A DNA stretch of 64,000 bases, from contig CAVNZM010000002.1 in NCBI GenBank assembly GCA_963693365.1, forward strand, positions 15,748,001 to 15,812,000, written 5' to 3'. The notes below the pieces were generated by a model. The model was not told the origin of the DNA, did not search any database, and saw only the letters and a list, made by a program, of their open reading frames with translations. Both the position numbers and the translations under genes were made by a program. The stretch is from Amoebidium appalachense. Taxonomy: Eukaryota > Ichthyosporea. Below are positions 47,987 through 60,115 of the stretch, piece after piece (position 1 is the first letter of the stretch; each line of letters starts with the position of its first letter).

Positions 47987-50900
47987 TTTATCCTTCTTCT
48001 TCTGGAATGCTCGGACACTGGGCCCCCAAAAGGGCCTCCCCCCCCGGGACACTCGACGATAAAATCAGCTACATACAACAACAGACAAACAACCACACGT
48101 TTACAGTGATTTGCGAAACACAGTTTAAAAACCACCACAAATTCAACTCTACATTGGTCGACACATCCACACACCCCGGTTACGCGAAAAACCGAGGCAT
48201 TATTGTACTTGCCGCACCACACGTGAGAGTGAAGTGCAAACCGGTAGCAAAAACGGAATTCTCGGTTTCTATAGAGTTTCTTTCTAATGTTTTTACTTTT
48301 GTATATTACCCACCATCTATGTCGGTTGTCGAATTGACTCACGAGTTGTCACAGTTACCAATGTCCACTGTTATTTTAGGTGATTTTAACACGCGACTCC
48401 ACCACACAGACACACTGCAAGTGAGTGTCGGGTACCCATCTAAGCCCCCGGAGCGTGCTATCCCTTTAGCAAGGTATGTCCAAAGTCACACTTTGCGGTT
48501 CCCTCAAATATCCCATGCCCACAACACCGACTGGGGAGTGGCCTTTTGGCCATCAACCATGTCAAAACTCTCTCTCCCTCCTAACCTCTCTAGGTCATCT
48601 GACCACTCTCCTATCCTTTTCCTACCTAAGATCTCCCTTGATCTGCTCCCCCCTCCCCCTCCCACCTTTCGCCTCCGTCTATCCCAGCTTAAGTCACAGT
48701 GGGGTAGAGTTGATGTATGTGTATGCTATGCTACGAAACACCCTATATATATGCGCCTATTAGAATCTGCACAAGCCAGGCCAGATTCACATCTCGTACT
48801 AGATACATGCACTAACTTTATTGTTGATGATTTGATAGATCTCGGTGATTATGCTGGCGGTGGTAGGAAGGAATATCCCGATGCTCTCTTGTTACCAAAC
48901 ACCACTCCCGCTAGACTAGGTGAACCCCTGTCTCAAAAGGAAAGCTTGCGCCGGCTTGCTAGTATGAATCGATTTGGCCCCCCTGCTCGTATTATTGGTG
49001 ATACCACTGGAGACCCCCTCATAGACTCTGATAAGTATTTCTCGGAACTGTTTAAAGATAGGACCCCCGCTCAGAAACCTATTGTGTGGCCTGTAGACCC
49101 ATCTATCCCCATAGAATCGATCCTCCCCTTTTTCAGTCCCGATGCCATATGGTCTGTGATATCTAGTTATAGCTCTAGTAAGTCTTGTGGACCTGATGGA
49201 CTCCCTGCTGGGTTTCTTAAAATCCTTGTTCCCTCCTACCCACAAAAGGAAAGTGATCGTGCTATTAAACCTGATCTTACTATCATGTTAAGCTCTCTCT
49301 TTTCTTGGTGTGTTAAATGTGGACATGTCCCGTCATCTTGGTTAGATACCTTAGTGATCCCCATAGTTAAGGAGGACTCTGAGGGCCCCATATCATCCTT
49401 TCGCCCCATTACACTAACCCAGGTTGTTCGTAGATTCTTTGAAGCTTGCTTACTTAGGTTATTTGCACATCACCCTAGGTTTCAATCTATTCTTCACATA
49501 CACCCATGCCAATCCGCTTTTCGTAAAAACAATTCATGTTATGTTCAAATAATGGCACTGCACGATTCTATGCAAGTTGGTGCACAATATGTTGGCTTTA
49601 TTGATTGGAAAACTGCTTACGATTCTGTCTCCCCTGGTCTCCTATGGGAAAAGCTTGCTGCACGGGGTGTACCACACTGCATTGGTGTTCTGTTAGAAGC
49701 ACTCTTGTCTCAAACCTATGGTAGAGCTGTGGTTAATGGGCATCTTTCATATGGTTTTGCTCGTACTAGAGGTCTCTTGCAGGGTTCATTGCTTAGCCCC
49801 TTTTTGTTTAACCTATTTATAGATGATTTGGCTGTCAAGATTTACGCCGAAAACGATGACCCTATTAATAACTTTCCGCCTGCACTTCTCTATGCTGATG
49901 ATCTGTCCCTCCTTGCCCGTACCCCTAGACGCCTGCAAAGATTGTTCGATGTAGTGTCAGAGTGGTGCAAGGCAAACCTTATGATCCTTAACATAGACAA
50001 ATGTGGTGTTCTTGTACCTGATATAGCTAACAATTTACACACATTTACATTATCATCTAAACCTGTACCTATAGTTCCAGAATACAAATATCTTGGTGTT
50101 CCGGTTGATTCTGTTGGTGTTATGTTTCCCCATATGGTCGAAAAGAGGGTAGAGTTGGCTCGTAAGCGGTTAGCTTTCTTCTCGGCTAATATTTTTAAAG
50201 ACACACCCCTCCATCCTTCTATTAGACTTACATTTATTCGCACTTTTGTCTTCCCGGCATGTGAATATGGTTTACCCCTTCTCGCCGCTTGGATCAAGAA
50301 AGAGAGAACTAGAGCGCTTAAACCCTTGGCAAATTTCCTTGAAGCAGAAGTTGCCTCCTTTCTATCTAACAACTGTTGTAAACCTGGGCCTGTAACGCTC
50401 TCGATATATGGTCTGGTCCCAATAGCTGCTAGAGTATCCTATCTCGCGCTGAAATTCAATAAGCACATAAGCCGCTTAAAGAAGTATTTGCCCTCCCACC
50501 CTCTCTTCTCTATCCGACCTGTCCCCTCCTCACCTCTCCCCTCTTTCCTCCCCTCTCTCTCCCCTTCTCCCCTGGGCACAAATACAAATAAACCCCGCAA
50601 TAGTGTGTGTGTGACTTTGGACTGCCACTTACTTATTAAACATGTACACAATCACAAGATAATCACGCAATATAACAAATGGAAAAAGATACCACACGAC
50701 ACTAGACCCGATGAAAGCATACACCTTGAAAAACTAAGCCTTATGTCTCGTTTTATATATACTGACCGCCTCAACCATATTGCCAAATATGGCACTCGCA
50801 AGTGTATAACACCTAAATACATATTACCTTCCTGTAGAACTGGTCTTTCTCTAGCTGATGGTATTATTGATCAATTACCACGCTTTTACTGTACACGTGC

Positions 50901-51174
50901 TATACAGTGGAGATCTAATAAGTATAAGGTGGCATCATTTGCATGCCCAAACAACACACACACACACCAGTTTAACCGGTCATGTATCGCCAAATGTAGT
51001 TTGATAGACCACATAATACCGCAACACACACACGTCACATTCACAACAGACACCCAGAAAGATAGCCTACCTGTAAATTACAACATCCTTGATTTTATAC
51101 TAAACACGCGTAACTACGACCTGTTTATTAGATGTATTGATTGGCTTGAGAAACACATCACTACAAAATTATAG
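47979..51174 (+). CDS. Retrotransposon ORF2: APE endonuclease and reverse transcriptase, frameshifted near the N-terminus
   Basis: The main open frame runs to TAG/TAA-bounded end 51174, with a Met at 48007 (1055 aa). Endonuclease signs are ICETQ, LGDFNTRL and SDHSPI. Reverse-transcriptase signs, in order, are CGPDGLPAGF, FRPITLTQ, QSAFRKN, FIDWKTAYDSV (motif A), GLLQGSLLSPFLFNLFIDDL (motif B), LLYADDLSLLA (motif C) and a thumb region. There is no RNase H domain and no C-terminal CCHC finger. The expected endonuclease start (FFFWNARTLG, with the conserved Asn) lies one frame off, beginning at ATG 47979 that overlaps the ORF1 stop. The shift falls at a run of eight C (48038-48045), so this copy probably carries a 1-base slip. 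RT clade was not assigned. Confidence 0.93.
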
Positions 51175-51178
51175 CGCA

Positions 51179-51247
<69 letters not shown>

Positions 51248-51279
51248 CCAGCTGATACCGAGTGTCCCGAGGGGAGCCC

Positions 51280-51330
<51 letters not shown>

Positions 51331-51525
51331 GGGGAACCCCAACTAATTGATTTCTCCTTGTAGTCTTTATGGTGTCTCGTAGAGAAAGTAAACCCTGATA
51401 TATAGTCACCACCCGACATCTATGTACGTGATCATGATATACCGCTGAGGGGATATTCCGAGCAAAACCCCCCCCCCATACCTGAGACTGGTTCTCTTTG
51501 CCTCGAGTAAACAGCGTAAACCCCC

Positions 51526-53627
51526 AGTTTATTTAAGACAGATCTTGGGGTGTTATGATGGGCAATGCCACAAAGAGCATAGGAAATATTCAATGATGTA
51601 GTATGCAGCACATTCCCTTCTACGCAGATCTTGACGTCGAGTTCTTTCAGCTCTATGTTTATAACAATACTTTATGGTCACATGTGTCCAGAAACGTTGG
51701 AAATATATGCATGGAGCGTGCATCCACGAACCTTACACTCTTCCATGGGGCCTGGGCCAGTCCATGTCTTGGCAAAATAGGGACGCGGTTGCCACTTCAA
51801 GTCATGCGCATGAAGACCATGAGTCCCAGCAGGTTGAAGATAAGAAATAACTGATATTTGTCAACAAGCACTTTGACAGAGTGTATGAAGTTTAACCATT
51901 CACCGGCAGATTTGAGGATCAACACCTCGGGTGTCGCCACAAAAGACGTGTGGCAATGGTGGCAATTGGTGTACACACACACACGCATTTGGAAGGATGT
52001 GCAAAACTGAACATCACCAGAGGGTCGCCGCAGAAAGCACTCGCACGCTTTCACATCTACGTAACCTAGCTCCCATCCCCCTTGTTTCCACCTTCCATCA
52101 CCCTTGCTTTGTGCACCAAAATAGGCAAGTGCAGCAAAACCTGTCTGTTGATTCCCCACCCAGGACACCCTTCACCCCGTGCCAGCCCAGTGATGTTCAC
52201 ATACGTGCCTCGACAAGTGCCTCGACAATCACCCTGTAATCAGTACCCATACACACACGCACGCACACAGACATGTGGTCTTGGAAACCCACGAACTGGG
52301 TGATTACGGTTGTAACATAGTACATGTAGAGCGTCGGATGTTCAGCAGGCCTGGGGCGAGGCGGGGCGGGGCGGGCGGGGGCCGGAGCGGAGAGGGGACG
52401 GGAGGGGGGTTGCGGGGGCATGGGCAGGCCCAGGGGCAGGGGACGGAGGGGGGGTGGGGAGGGGAAGGAGACGGGGTAGAGGGGGAGGAAGAGGGGAAAG
52501 AGGGGGGGGGGGGGGGGGGGGAGGAAGGGGGCATGTGAACGTCATGCTGAAAGTGTTGTCTCCGCCTTTCCTCTCCCCAAAACTTGAGCACCCTTCAAAC
52601 CGTTCCCTTTCTTCCCACGCCCGTGCCTCCTCACCCCCTTCCTGTTTTGCTTTTATCTACTGTCCACGCCCCACGCCCTTCAGGTTCCCCCCCTCCCGCC
52701 TCCCCCTCCCCCCTCCCCTTTCATGCACCCTTTATCCCTTTCACCCAAGGCTTCATGCACAAAATACATGGTTGAGAATCGTTATGACCCTTCTTTTGGC
52801 AACTCCCGGACCATACACAACACACATACCCCTTTCTTTCGGGGCACGAAACATCCCCGCTGAGCAAACTGTGCACGTGGACGTACGCGCTATTTTTTGA
52901 TCTTTCTGAAACACTATTGTTTAGCCTCAGCATGTTCGCTCCTTTGCTTTTGGCCTTGGCTATGCCCAATGATGCACCATGTCGTTCATGGGGGTCACTT
53001 TACCATCGATATTGCTAGCTCAGGGAGAAGGAAGATCCATGCGATTACCTCTAACATAATATTGTGTTTTTGTGCACTGCAGCACCAGTGTAGGTGCTTT
53101 GGTATGGCTATGCGCCAGGTACACCTTCAGGCTGTATTCATGATTTGATTTGATTTGATTTCTCGTGCTTTGCTGTGTGTGTGTGGTGGTAATGGTTTTT
53201 TTCTTTCTTTTTTTTTTTGGGGGGGGGGGGGGGGGGGGAGGGGGCGGGGGGGAGGGGAAGGAAGGGTGGGAAGGGGGGGGGGGGGGGGGGGGAGAAGGTT
53301 TGAAGGGGCAAGGTGGGCCGAGATCAAGTCACAGAGGGCATAGACCGTGGACAGATTTCACGCTCATTTGTCATGCGATTGTCGAATTTAAAGGCATAAA
53401 GCTTTTTTAAAAAAAAATTGGGGGGCGTTGGGTGTGCAGGGGGAGGGGGGGGGGGAGGGGGGGGGGGAGGTAGTAGTAAATATCGAGGCATTGAGGTCAC
53501 ACCTTGTGGTTCCTTCATGGGGGGGAGGGGGGGAGGGTACCTGCTCGAGGGGATGGTGGTCCCGGCTTCCCCTCCGTTCCTTAAAACCCCTCCCTTTTTT
53601 GTTTTTTATTTTTTATTTTTTATTTTT

Positions 53628-53670
<43 letters not shown>

Positions 53671-54150
53671 GGGGGGGGAAGGAGGGGCGAGGGGGAGGGG
53701 GAGGGTTTGGCGCGAGGGGAACCGGGATTAAGGTGTAAGTGAACATGGACAGTGGACAGATTTCACGCTTATTTGCCATGCTTATTTGATATAGGGATAG
53801 ATTTGCCAGCTGTGTTTGAAAACCTTCGGAGCATAACCTCAATAAAATGACGACTTGAAGTCAGTAAACACGTCACAAACACTAGCGACACTGTAATTGT
53901 TTTGTCTATATATGGTAATTTCTCTTTTCAGACATGCCTAATAAAAAAACCCCTCGGGAAAGGTGAAGTAGCCCGAGTCAGGCGCACATAACAGAGGTTG
54001 TACAGACGTCCTGCCTTCTCACTTGGAGCTTACACCCATGTTAGTTTGGGTGGAGACCTGCATGTTCGAGATCTCTTGCCGCCCTTGTGGTAGACTAACG
54101 ACTAACGATTAACAGACTACGTACCCCGTCAGACTACAGACTTCCGGGAA
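51526..54150. other. Intergenic region downstream of the retrotransposon
   Basis: Contains G/C-rich DNA at 52345-52525, C-rich DNA, and poly-T/poly-G tracts at 53208-53240, 53430-53470 and 53617-53670. GGACAGATTTCACGCT followed by ATTTG-CATGC is duplicated at about 53350 and 53754. A minus-strand frame ending at 51797 encodes a hydrophobic stretch (YQLFLIFNLLGLMVFMRM) after mixed sequence and could be a terminal exon, but I could not link it to upstream exons. Confidence 0.4.
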
Positions 54151-54165
54151 TATTTCATACTGAAA

Positions 54166-54484
54166 TGACGTCACACTGAAATGCTCCCATATATGGAAGT
54201 ATCTCAGGCTGACGTCACTTGCCATAGCAATTTCAGCCGGCGGCGGCTAAATTTTGCTAGTCTGACAGTGTACATAGTCTGTTTTGAACCTTTCCTCCTT
54301 AAGGCCTGGGCCGGAATTTCGCGGTGCCGCATGCCAAAAGTTGACGTCCTTCCGAAGTCATATGACGTCAGTAAGCATATCCTTTAGTTACCTTAATTAA
54401 TGTTGCTGACCACGCCCGCCAGGTGGCCCAGCCTGCTTAACAATGTGTAACCGAGCACATTGATTGGTTTTTTCCCATATATGG
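54166..54484. promoter_or_regulatory. Cluster of three CREs and two CArG-like sites
   Basis: TGACGTCA at 54166-54173, 54210-54217 and 54363-54370; CCATATATGG at 54187-54196 and 54475-54484; inverted CCAAT (ATTGG) at about 54463-54467. This is the densest set of recognisable transcription-factor sites in the window, in a unique region without a recognised gene on either side. Confidence 0.5.
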
Positions 54485-54599
54485 AACAACATATTTTTAG
54501 GCATCGCCAGACAAGGTGCGCAATGCGAAAAAGCCATCTGAGAGTGAATGGACAACTCGGATCATTCTGCAAAGCACTACATGTATACAAATCCCGAGG

Positions 54600-55032
54600 G
54601 AAGGGGGGGGGGGGGGGGAGGGGGGGGGAAGGAGATTTATTCAAGAAGCATTCTGCCCGTCCGCAATGGTAGTATATTAAACTTACTACTGGCAGGATTA
54701 TTTTACAAAAAGGTTGGAAAACTACCATTTCAAAAGCTGAATTACCCTGCAAAGAGCAGAAACATTCTGACATTGGTTTCAGCAAAGCAAATCTGCTGAT
54801 ATGGTCGAGTCTTTGACTGTGTACTTCGTACAACTGAAAACATTCCAAACCCCTCTTACCCCCCTTCCTCCATCCGTCCTCCCCTTTGACTAACACCCTC
54901 CCCCCTCTCCCCCCTCCTCCCCCCAGCTCCTCTCCCCCCCCTCCCCCCTAACTTGAACATTACATGCTGCCGCACACAAACAAAGGTCACCTAAAACCCG
55001 AGCCCTTCAGTCTCTCCCCCCCTTCCCCCCCC

Positions 55033-55073
<41 letters not shown>

Positions 55074-55579
55074 CCCCACCCCCTCCTGTTCCTAAGCCTT
55101 TCTAGAAAGGTTGGTATCATATCACCCCCCCCCCCCCCCCCCCCCCTCTTTCTAAGAAAGGCTGGTGCCATAGTGCGGCGCGCACGGGGGGGGGGGGGGG
55201 GGGGGGAGTGGGTATGTTGGTTTGCGCTTGAGGATGTGGGTTGGAGAGGGGGTTGGAAGGGCTCTAATAAGGTGGTGGCTGGGAAAGTCAATGGAGGAGA
55301 TCAATCAAACGGCATTGCTATTTTGTTACAGGCAAATAGGTCGACAGCCAAAGTGTTAAAGTTGATAACCTTTTACACGTAGGCGTATATCCATGCAGTA
55401 GAGACGAGCAACTCTCTTGATATCAGTGTGAATTCGATCTGTAGCCCACAAAAAACAAGAACGTTTACACGGTATGTCAGCAAGACATGTGAACAGTTAC
55501 TACTACAACCTCTAAGCGAGCGGTGGGAAAGAGGGGAAGGGCAGGTGGGTGGTGGTGGTGGTGGTGGTGTTTGTGTGTG

Positions 55580-55656
<77 letters not shown>

Positions 55657-56096
55657 TATGGGTTGACACACAGGTGTGCACGAGCAAGAAGCAAACTCCC
55701 GTGACTAAATCATCCGTTTTGAGAAAGTAGCCAATGATGGGGAAGTGCTCTGCAGGGTTTGGTGTGGTGGAAAGGTGTATGTATCATGCATGTGCATACA
55801 ATGTCGTGGTTGGCCTGGGAAACAAACTGGAATGTAAAACCATAGGGAAGTTCATCCATTCCCTTCGATACCATATCGGAAAACATGACACCACGGGGAG
55901 GGTGGGGAGGAGGGGGGGGGGGGAGAGGGGGGAGTGGATGGGGGAGGGAGGGAGGGAGGCCACTCCGAAACAGGCCTAAGGTTACCTGTGATCCGTTAAA
56001 ATCGAGTAAGGACCCCCCCTTGGAGAATTGGGGGGGGAAGGGGGGGGGAGAGAGAGAGGTCTATGTGAATGTGGTGTAATAGAGTACACTTATAAG
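54600..56096. repeat. Poly-G/poly-C rich intergenic region
   Basis: G-rich runs at 54602-54640, C runs at 55011-55080 and 55123-55146, G run at 55189-55206, a GGT triplet tract running into a G tract of about 80 bp (55550-55655), and G-rich DNA at 55895-56060. A TGTACTTCGTACA word near 54819 is a minus-strand trace of the dispersed repeat. No exon is supported. Confidence 0.75.
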
Positions 56097-58559
56097 TTAA
56101 TAGACGCTGTGGCATGATCTACACACCCGTTTTTTAACAACCTCTAGCTGTGCAGTAGCTTCAGTTTTTGTGTCGGAGCAAAAAGAACCCCATCGTCTGC
56201 TCGTGCCTCCGTGTGTTTGCTTCACCCGGCACTGGAGGGGGGGGGGGGGGGGGGGGGGGGGGGAGGGGAGGGGGGGGGGGGAGGGGGAGGGGAGGAGGGA
56301 GAGGGAAAGGGGACGGGGGGAGGAGGGGGTCAGCCAACCCTTTCTCCGAACCGAGTGAGAGGGAGGAGGGGGCTCCAGGTGGTGGAGGTGGTGGTGGTGT
56401 GTGTGTGTGTGCGGGGGGGGGGGGGGGGGGGGGGAGGGGGGGGAGGTAGGGGGGGGGGGGGGGGGGCGGAATGGGGAGATGGGAGGAGGGGGGGCGGGGA
56501 GGTGGGGGGGAGGGAGGGATGGCTGAGAGGGCAAGGAAGGAGCTGAAAGGTTGAGCAGGGGTCCCACAGCGGGTGTATTTGTGTGTGTGTGTGGACAGGC
56601 GGGTGCCCAGGTGGATGTGAATGTGCATGGAGGGGAGGGGAGGGGAGGGAGGGGGGGGGGGGGGGGAGGGGGGGAAGAGGTGCAAACACTGTCCATGATT
56701 TGGCCCAGGGAAAAGTCTTTTTTTTTTCCCCCGGGGCGGGGGGGGGGGGGAAGGGGGGAAGGGGAGGGGGGAGGGGGGGGGGGGGAGGGGAGGGTCTGCT
56801 AGGGCGAAAGAGACGGGGGGGGGGGGGGGGGGGGGGGGGGAGGGGGAGGGGGCGGATGGAGGACAGGAAAAGGGGGTTGGGGGGGGGGGGGGGGGGGGCT
56901 GAAGGGAACAGAGAGTGGAAACGTGAGGATGATTGAATTTGGGTCCATACCTGTGTTGCACAGCATAGGTGCTCGAAAATGGTGCGTTTGGAGTCCTCGT
57001 CAGAGCTTTAACAACGTGTTGCATGGAAAAACACTTGAAGGTGAGGGGGGAAAGGGAGCATGTAAGGGGAAGAAGGGATAAGGGAAAAAGTAGGTGCGTA
57101 TTTATATCAAAGGAAAAAGGAACAGGTGTGTGTATGTGTGGTTTGGGGGGGGGGGGGAGGGGGGAGGAGGGTAGTGTCAGGGAGAAGAGAGAGATTCTGG
57201 GGGGGGGGGGGGGGGGGGGGGGGGGAGGGGAGGGGGAGGAGAGGGGGGGGAGAAGCGAGGTGGTATATAGCCTGGTTTTAATGTACCATTAGGGGGGGGG
57301 GAAGGAAGGGTTGAGGGATACTCAGCCAACAAAAAGAACAAAAAGGAAAGACACTGATGAATTATATTTGATAATTCATCACTAAGTGGCAGGCAAGGAA
57401 AAACAAACACGTGTGTACACGTGGCGTGTGTGAGGGCGCATGCGGGGGAGGCTCGTGCACTTGTGTGCGAATTGGGATGATATGTGTATGTATGATCAGC
57501 ATGTGTGTTCAGTCTATTCTTGTGTGCTATTGGTTGGCGGAGAAGCGCAGTCTGATAATAATAGCCCAGGTTGACCCACCGTGAAGACGAGGAGATTTCA
57601 ACATAAGCCGATCAATATTCTCACGGCCGCGGGGAAGGAAGTGCACAGGGGGCCTCCATGATGAGTAATAGACCTTTGAGTATGCCATGCGGGAGGTGTT
57701 GGTGGTGCTGGAGGTGGAGGGGAGGGGGGGGAGGGGGGTGTGGAGGGGGTAGGATGGGTGGGTGGGGTTTTTTTTCAAGGTTTTTTTTGGGGGGGAGGGG
57801 GGGAGGGGGGGGGGAGGGGGGAGGGGAGGAAGGGGGGGGGGGGGGGGGGGGGGGGGAGGAGAGAAGGAAGGGGGGGGGGGGGGGGGGGTGGGGGGGGTGG
57901 ATGGGTGGGTGGGTGGGTGGGTGGTGGTGGTGGTGGTGGTGGTGGTGGTGGCGTGTGTGTGGGGGAGGGGGAGGGGAGGACAGAGGGGGACGGGGGGAGG
58001 GGAGGGGGGGTAGGGGGGGGGGGGGGGGGGGGGAGGGAGGTGGGTGGGTGGGTGGGTGGGTGTGTGGTGGTGGGGTGTGTACATGTGTATGTGTGTGTGT
58101 GTGGGGGGGGGGGGGGGGGGGGGGGTCTGTGTGTGTGTTGGGGAGGGGAGGGGGACGGGGGTGGAGGTGGGTGGGTGGGTGGGCTGGTGGGTGGGTGGTG
58201 GTGGTGGTGGTTGTGTGTGTGTGGAGAAGGGGGGGGGGAAAGGGGGGGGGGGGAGGGGAGGTGATAAGGTGAAATCGGAGAAGGCAGGCATATGCATGCG
58301 GGGAGGGGCTGAAGGGAGGGGGGAGGGGGAGGGGGGCGGGGGGGAGTGGGGAGGGGGGACGGGGGATTATTTTGTCTTTGCATGTGACTGTGAGCCAGCC
58401 TGTACACAGGTTTTGCACAACTTCGTGAAAAATTTTTTTTTCACCGTCAATATCACCGTGTGGTTTTTCGGGGTTTATTTTCTCACCTTTTCGTGTTGCC
58501 GGTTGCAAGTCTTCGAACGTGAGTCCACCGGTACTAACCATTGCCAACTTGGATTTGGT
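56097..58559 (-). CDS. Candidate multi-exon gene, unrecognised (weak)
   Basis: Three minus-strand exon candidates. 58487-58559 has acceptor TTTTTTTTGCAG and donor AAAAG/GTGAGA, reading KLAMVSTGGLTFEDLQPATR. 56951-57005 has donor CAG/GTATGG, reading DSKRTIFEHLCCATQ. 56097-56231 has a long C run ending in TCCAG as acceptor, reads WGSFCSDTKTEATAQLEVVK and ends at TAA. The last two join in phase 0. The first is phase 1 and would need another exon in between. Peptides have ordinary composition unlike the poly-Pro frames around them. No first exon and no family match. Confidence 0.32.
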
Positions 58560-58611
58560 CTGCAAAAAAAACACGGGGAATGTAGAGGGAGGAGGGGATA
58601 AACGTGTGTAT

Positions 58612-58642
<31 letters not shown>

Positions 58643-58720
58643 GGGGGAAGAGGGGGAGGGTGGGGGAGGGGGGGGGAGGGGGAAGGAGGGGGGGGCGGGG
58701 GGCGGGGGGGCTGCTTGCTT
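56240..58720. repeat. G-rich region on the plus strand, pyrimidine on the minus strand
   Basis: Almost continuous G-rich purine DNA (56236-56300, 56409-56520, 56640-56680, 56740-56850, 57140-57260, 57715-58080, 58103-58260, 58625-58700) with GGTGGT and GTGGGT minisatellite stretches near 57900-57950 and 58160-58210. Unique islands at 56930-57120, 57290-57700 and 58370-58600 hold the weak exon candidates. Confidence 0.85.
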
Positions 58721-59225
58721 TGTGTTTGAGGGGTGGTCCGTATGTTATGTTTTCATGTGTGTGTGGATTGCACGGGTCGTAATTGGAGTTTATACATTTA
58801 TTTTGAGGCCAAAATCTCAGAAGTACATGCAGTGTGTGCAGGCACAGCCAAACAGCACACACGATCATCAAATCTTAAAAACGCTTTAATAAGCTTCCTC
58901 AAGTTAGAAAGCGAAGCACGTGTAGTAGTACAAATAAGATTGCAAAGAACAATAAACTACAAGAAAAGGATCAACAAATATGTAACAAAAGGAATGGAGC
59001 TTTCGTTAATGGACATCTCAGTAAGACATTAAATCGTTAGATTCTTAAAGCATTGTTTAATTGGATACTAGCACCTTAATAGAGTTACTACACAACACAA
59101 ATCATTCTCACAAGCCTTGGTCTCTTACGTATGTAGATGAAATCACGAGACACTCCAGCTAAATGCATTCTTTTAGCCCTACAATTGCTTGCTTTTATCA
59201 TATCTAACTGAATAATTACCTAAAA

Positions 59226-59240
59226 CTACCATAAATGGTA
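59226..59240. promoter_or_regulatory. CTACCATAAATGGTA palindrome
   Basis: A 15-bp site with the same layout as those at 15905 and 17686; its core CCATAAATGG fits the CArG consensus. It lies 37 bp past the stop codon of the FGGY kinase gene, so it may belong to the 3' end or to a neighbouring gene. Confidence 0.35.
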
Positions 59241-59276
59241 ACTTTAACCCATATTAGGCAACACCCAATCATCCAC

Positions 59277-59803
59277 CTACTGGGCCCATCCAGCCGACTT
59301 CTTCACAGCCAGGTGCCAGCGCTCCACCTTTTCCTTTCGCACCTCCTCTGCCATATTAGGAAGGAACTTGCGCCCCACCTTCCAAATCGAGCGCACATCA
59401 TCCGTGTTCTCATACACCCCGACGGCCAACCCGGCGGCGATTCCCGCACCCAAACCCACAATGTCGGTTGTGATTGGGCGGACAACTTCCATATTCAGCA
59501 AGTCGGCAATAAACTGCATCATGGTGTTGTTGACTACGGCATGCCCGTCCACCTGCAGACGGTGGATCTCGGGGGCTTGGTCACGGCGCATGGCTTGGAT
59601 GATGTCGTTCACCTGGGGGGGGGGGGGGGGGGTTTAGAATGTGACGCGGAACATGGAAGAGTGGGGTTGGGAGTTTCAAAGTAACTGCTGCTTTCTGAAA
59701 GGGTAACGGGGAGACGAGACGACATGGCGGGAGGTTAGGCTGGGCGGAAGAGCGGAATGGGTGGGTGGGTGGGTGGATGGCGGTGGTGGTTTTTTTTTTT
59801 TTT

Positions 59804-59834
<31 letters not shown>

Positions 59835-60080
59835 GGGGGGAGAATGGGGAGGTGAGGAGGTCAAGCCCCGGCTTGATAGTTTAATCCTAAGGGGGGGTAG
59901 GAGTGTGTGCGGCCAGGGTTAAGGGTGGGTGGACTAACTACCGTAGTGAAAACTCTGATAGGAGCTATTTAATGTATTTGCGGTTATGTAGGTAGGTTCA
60001 GTAAACCCATGGGTGTACATGATCGTATGGGTGAGAACGGGGTAGGTGGACGGAGGGGGAAGGGGGAGGTATTGCAAGGA

Positions 60081-60115
<35 letters not shown>

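Larger units (their letters stand above)
47150..51525 (+). mobile_element. APE-type non-LTR retrotransposon, near full length
   Basis: Two ORFs in the standard order (ORF1, then endonuclease-reverse transcriptase), followed by a 3' UTR with (CA)n (51180-51246), GGGG/CCCC hairpin-like words, a poly-A run (51284-51329) and about 195 bp more, ending GTAAACCCCC at 51525. The same 3' end is shared by the truncated copy ending at 23562, which fixes the element's 3' boundary. The 5' end is uncertain because ORF1 has no upstream Met in frame. Target-site duplications could not be identified for this copy. Confidence 0.93.

Noticed and set aside
57621-58871. 416-codon minus-strand Pro-rich frame
   Set aside because: Mostly poly-C translation. 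Only the short segment 58487-58559 has splice signals and is kept as a weak exon.
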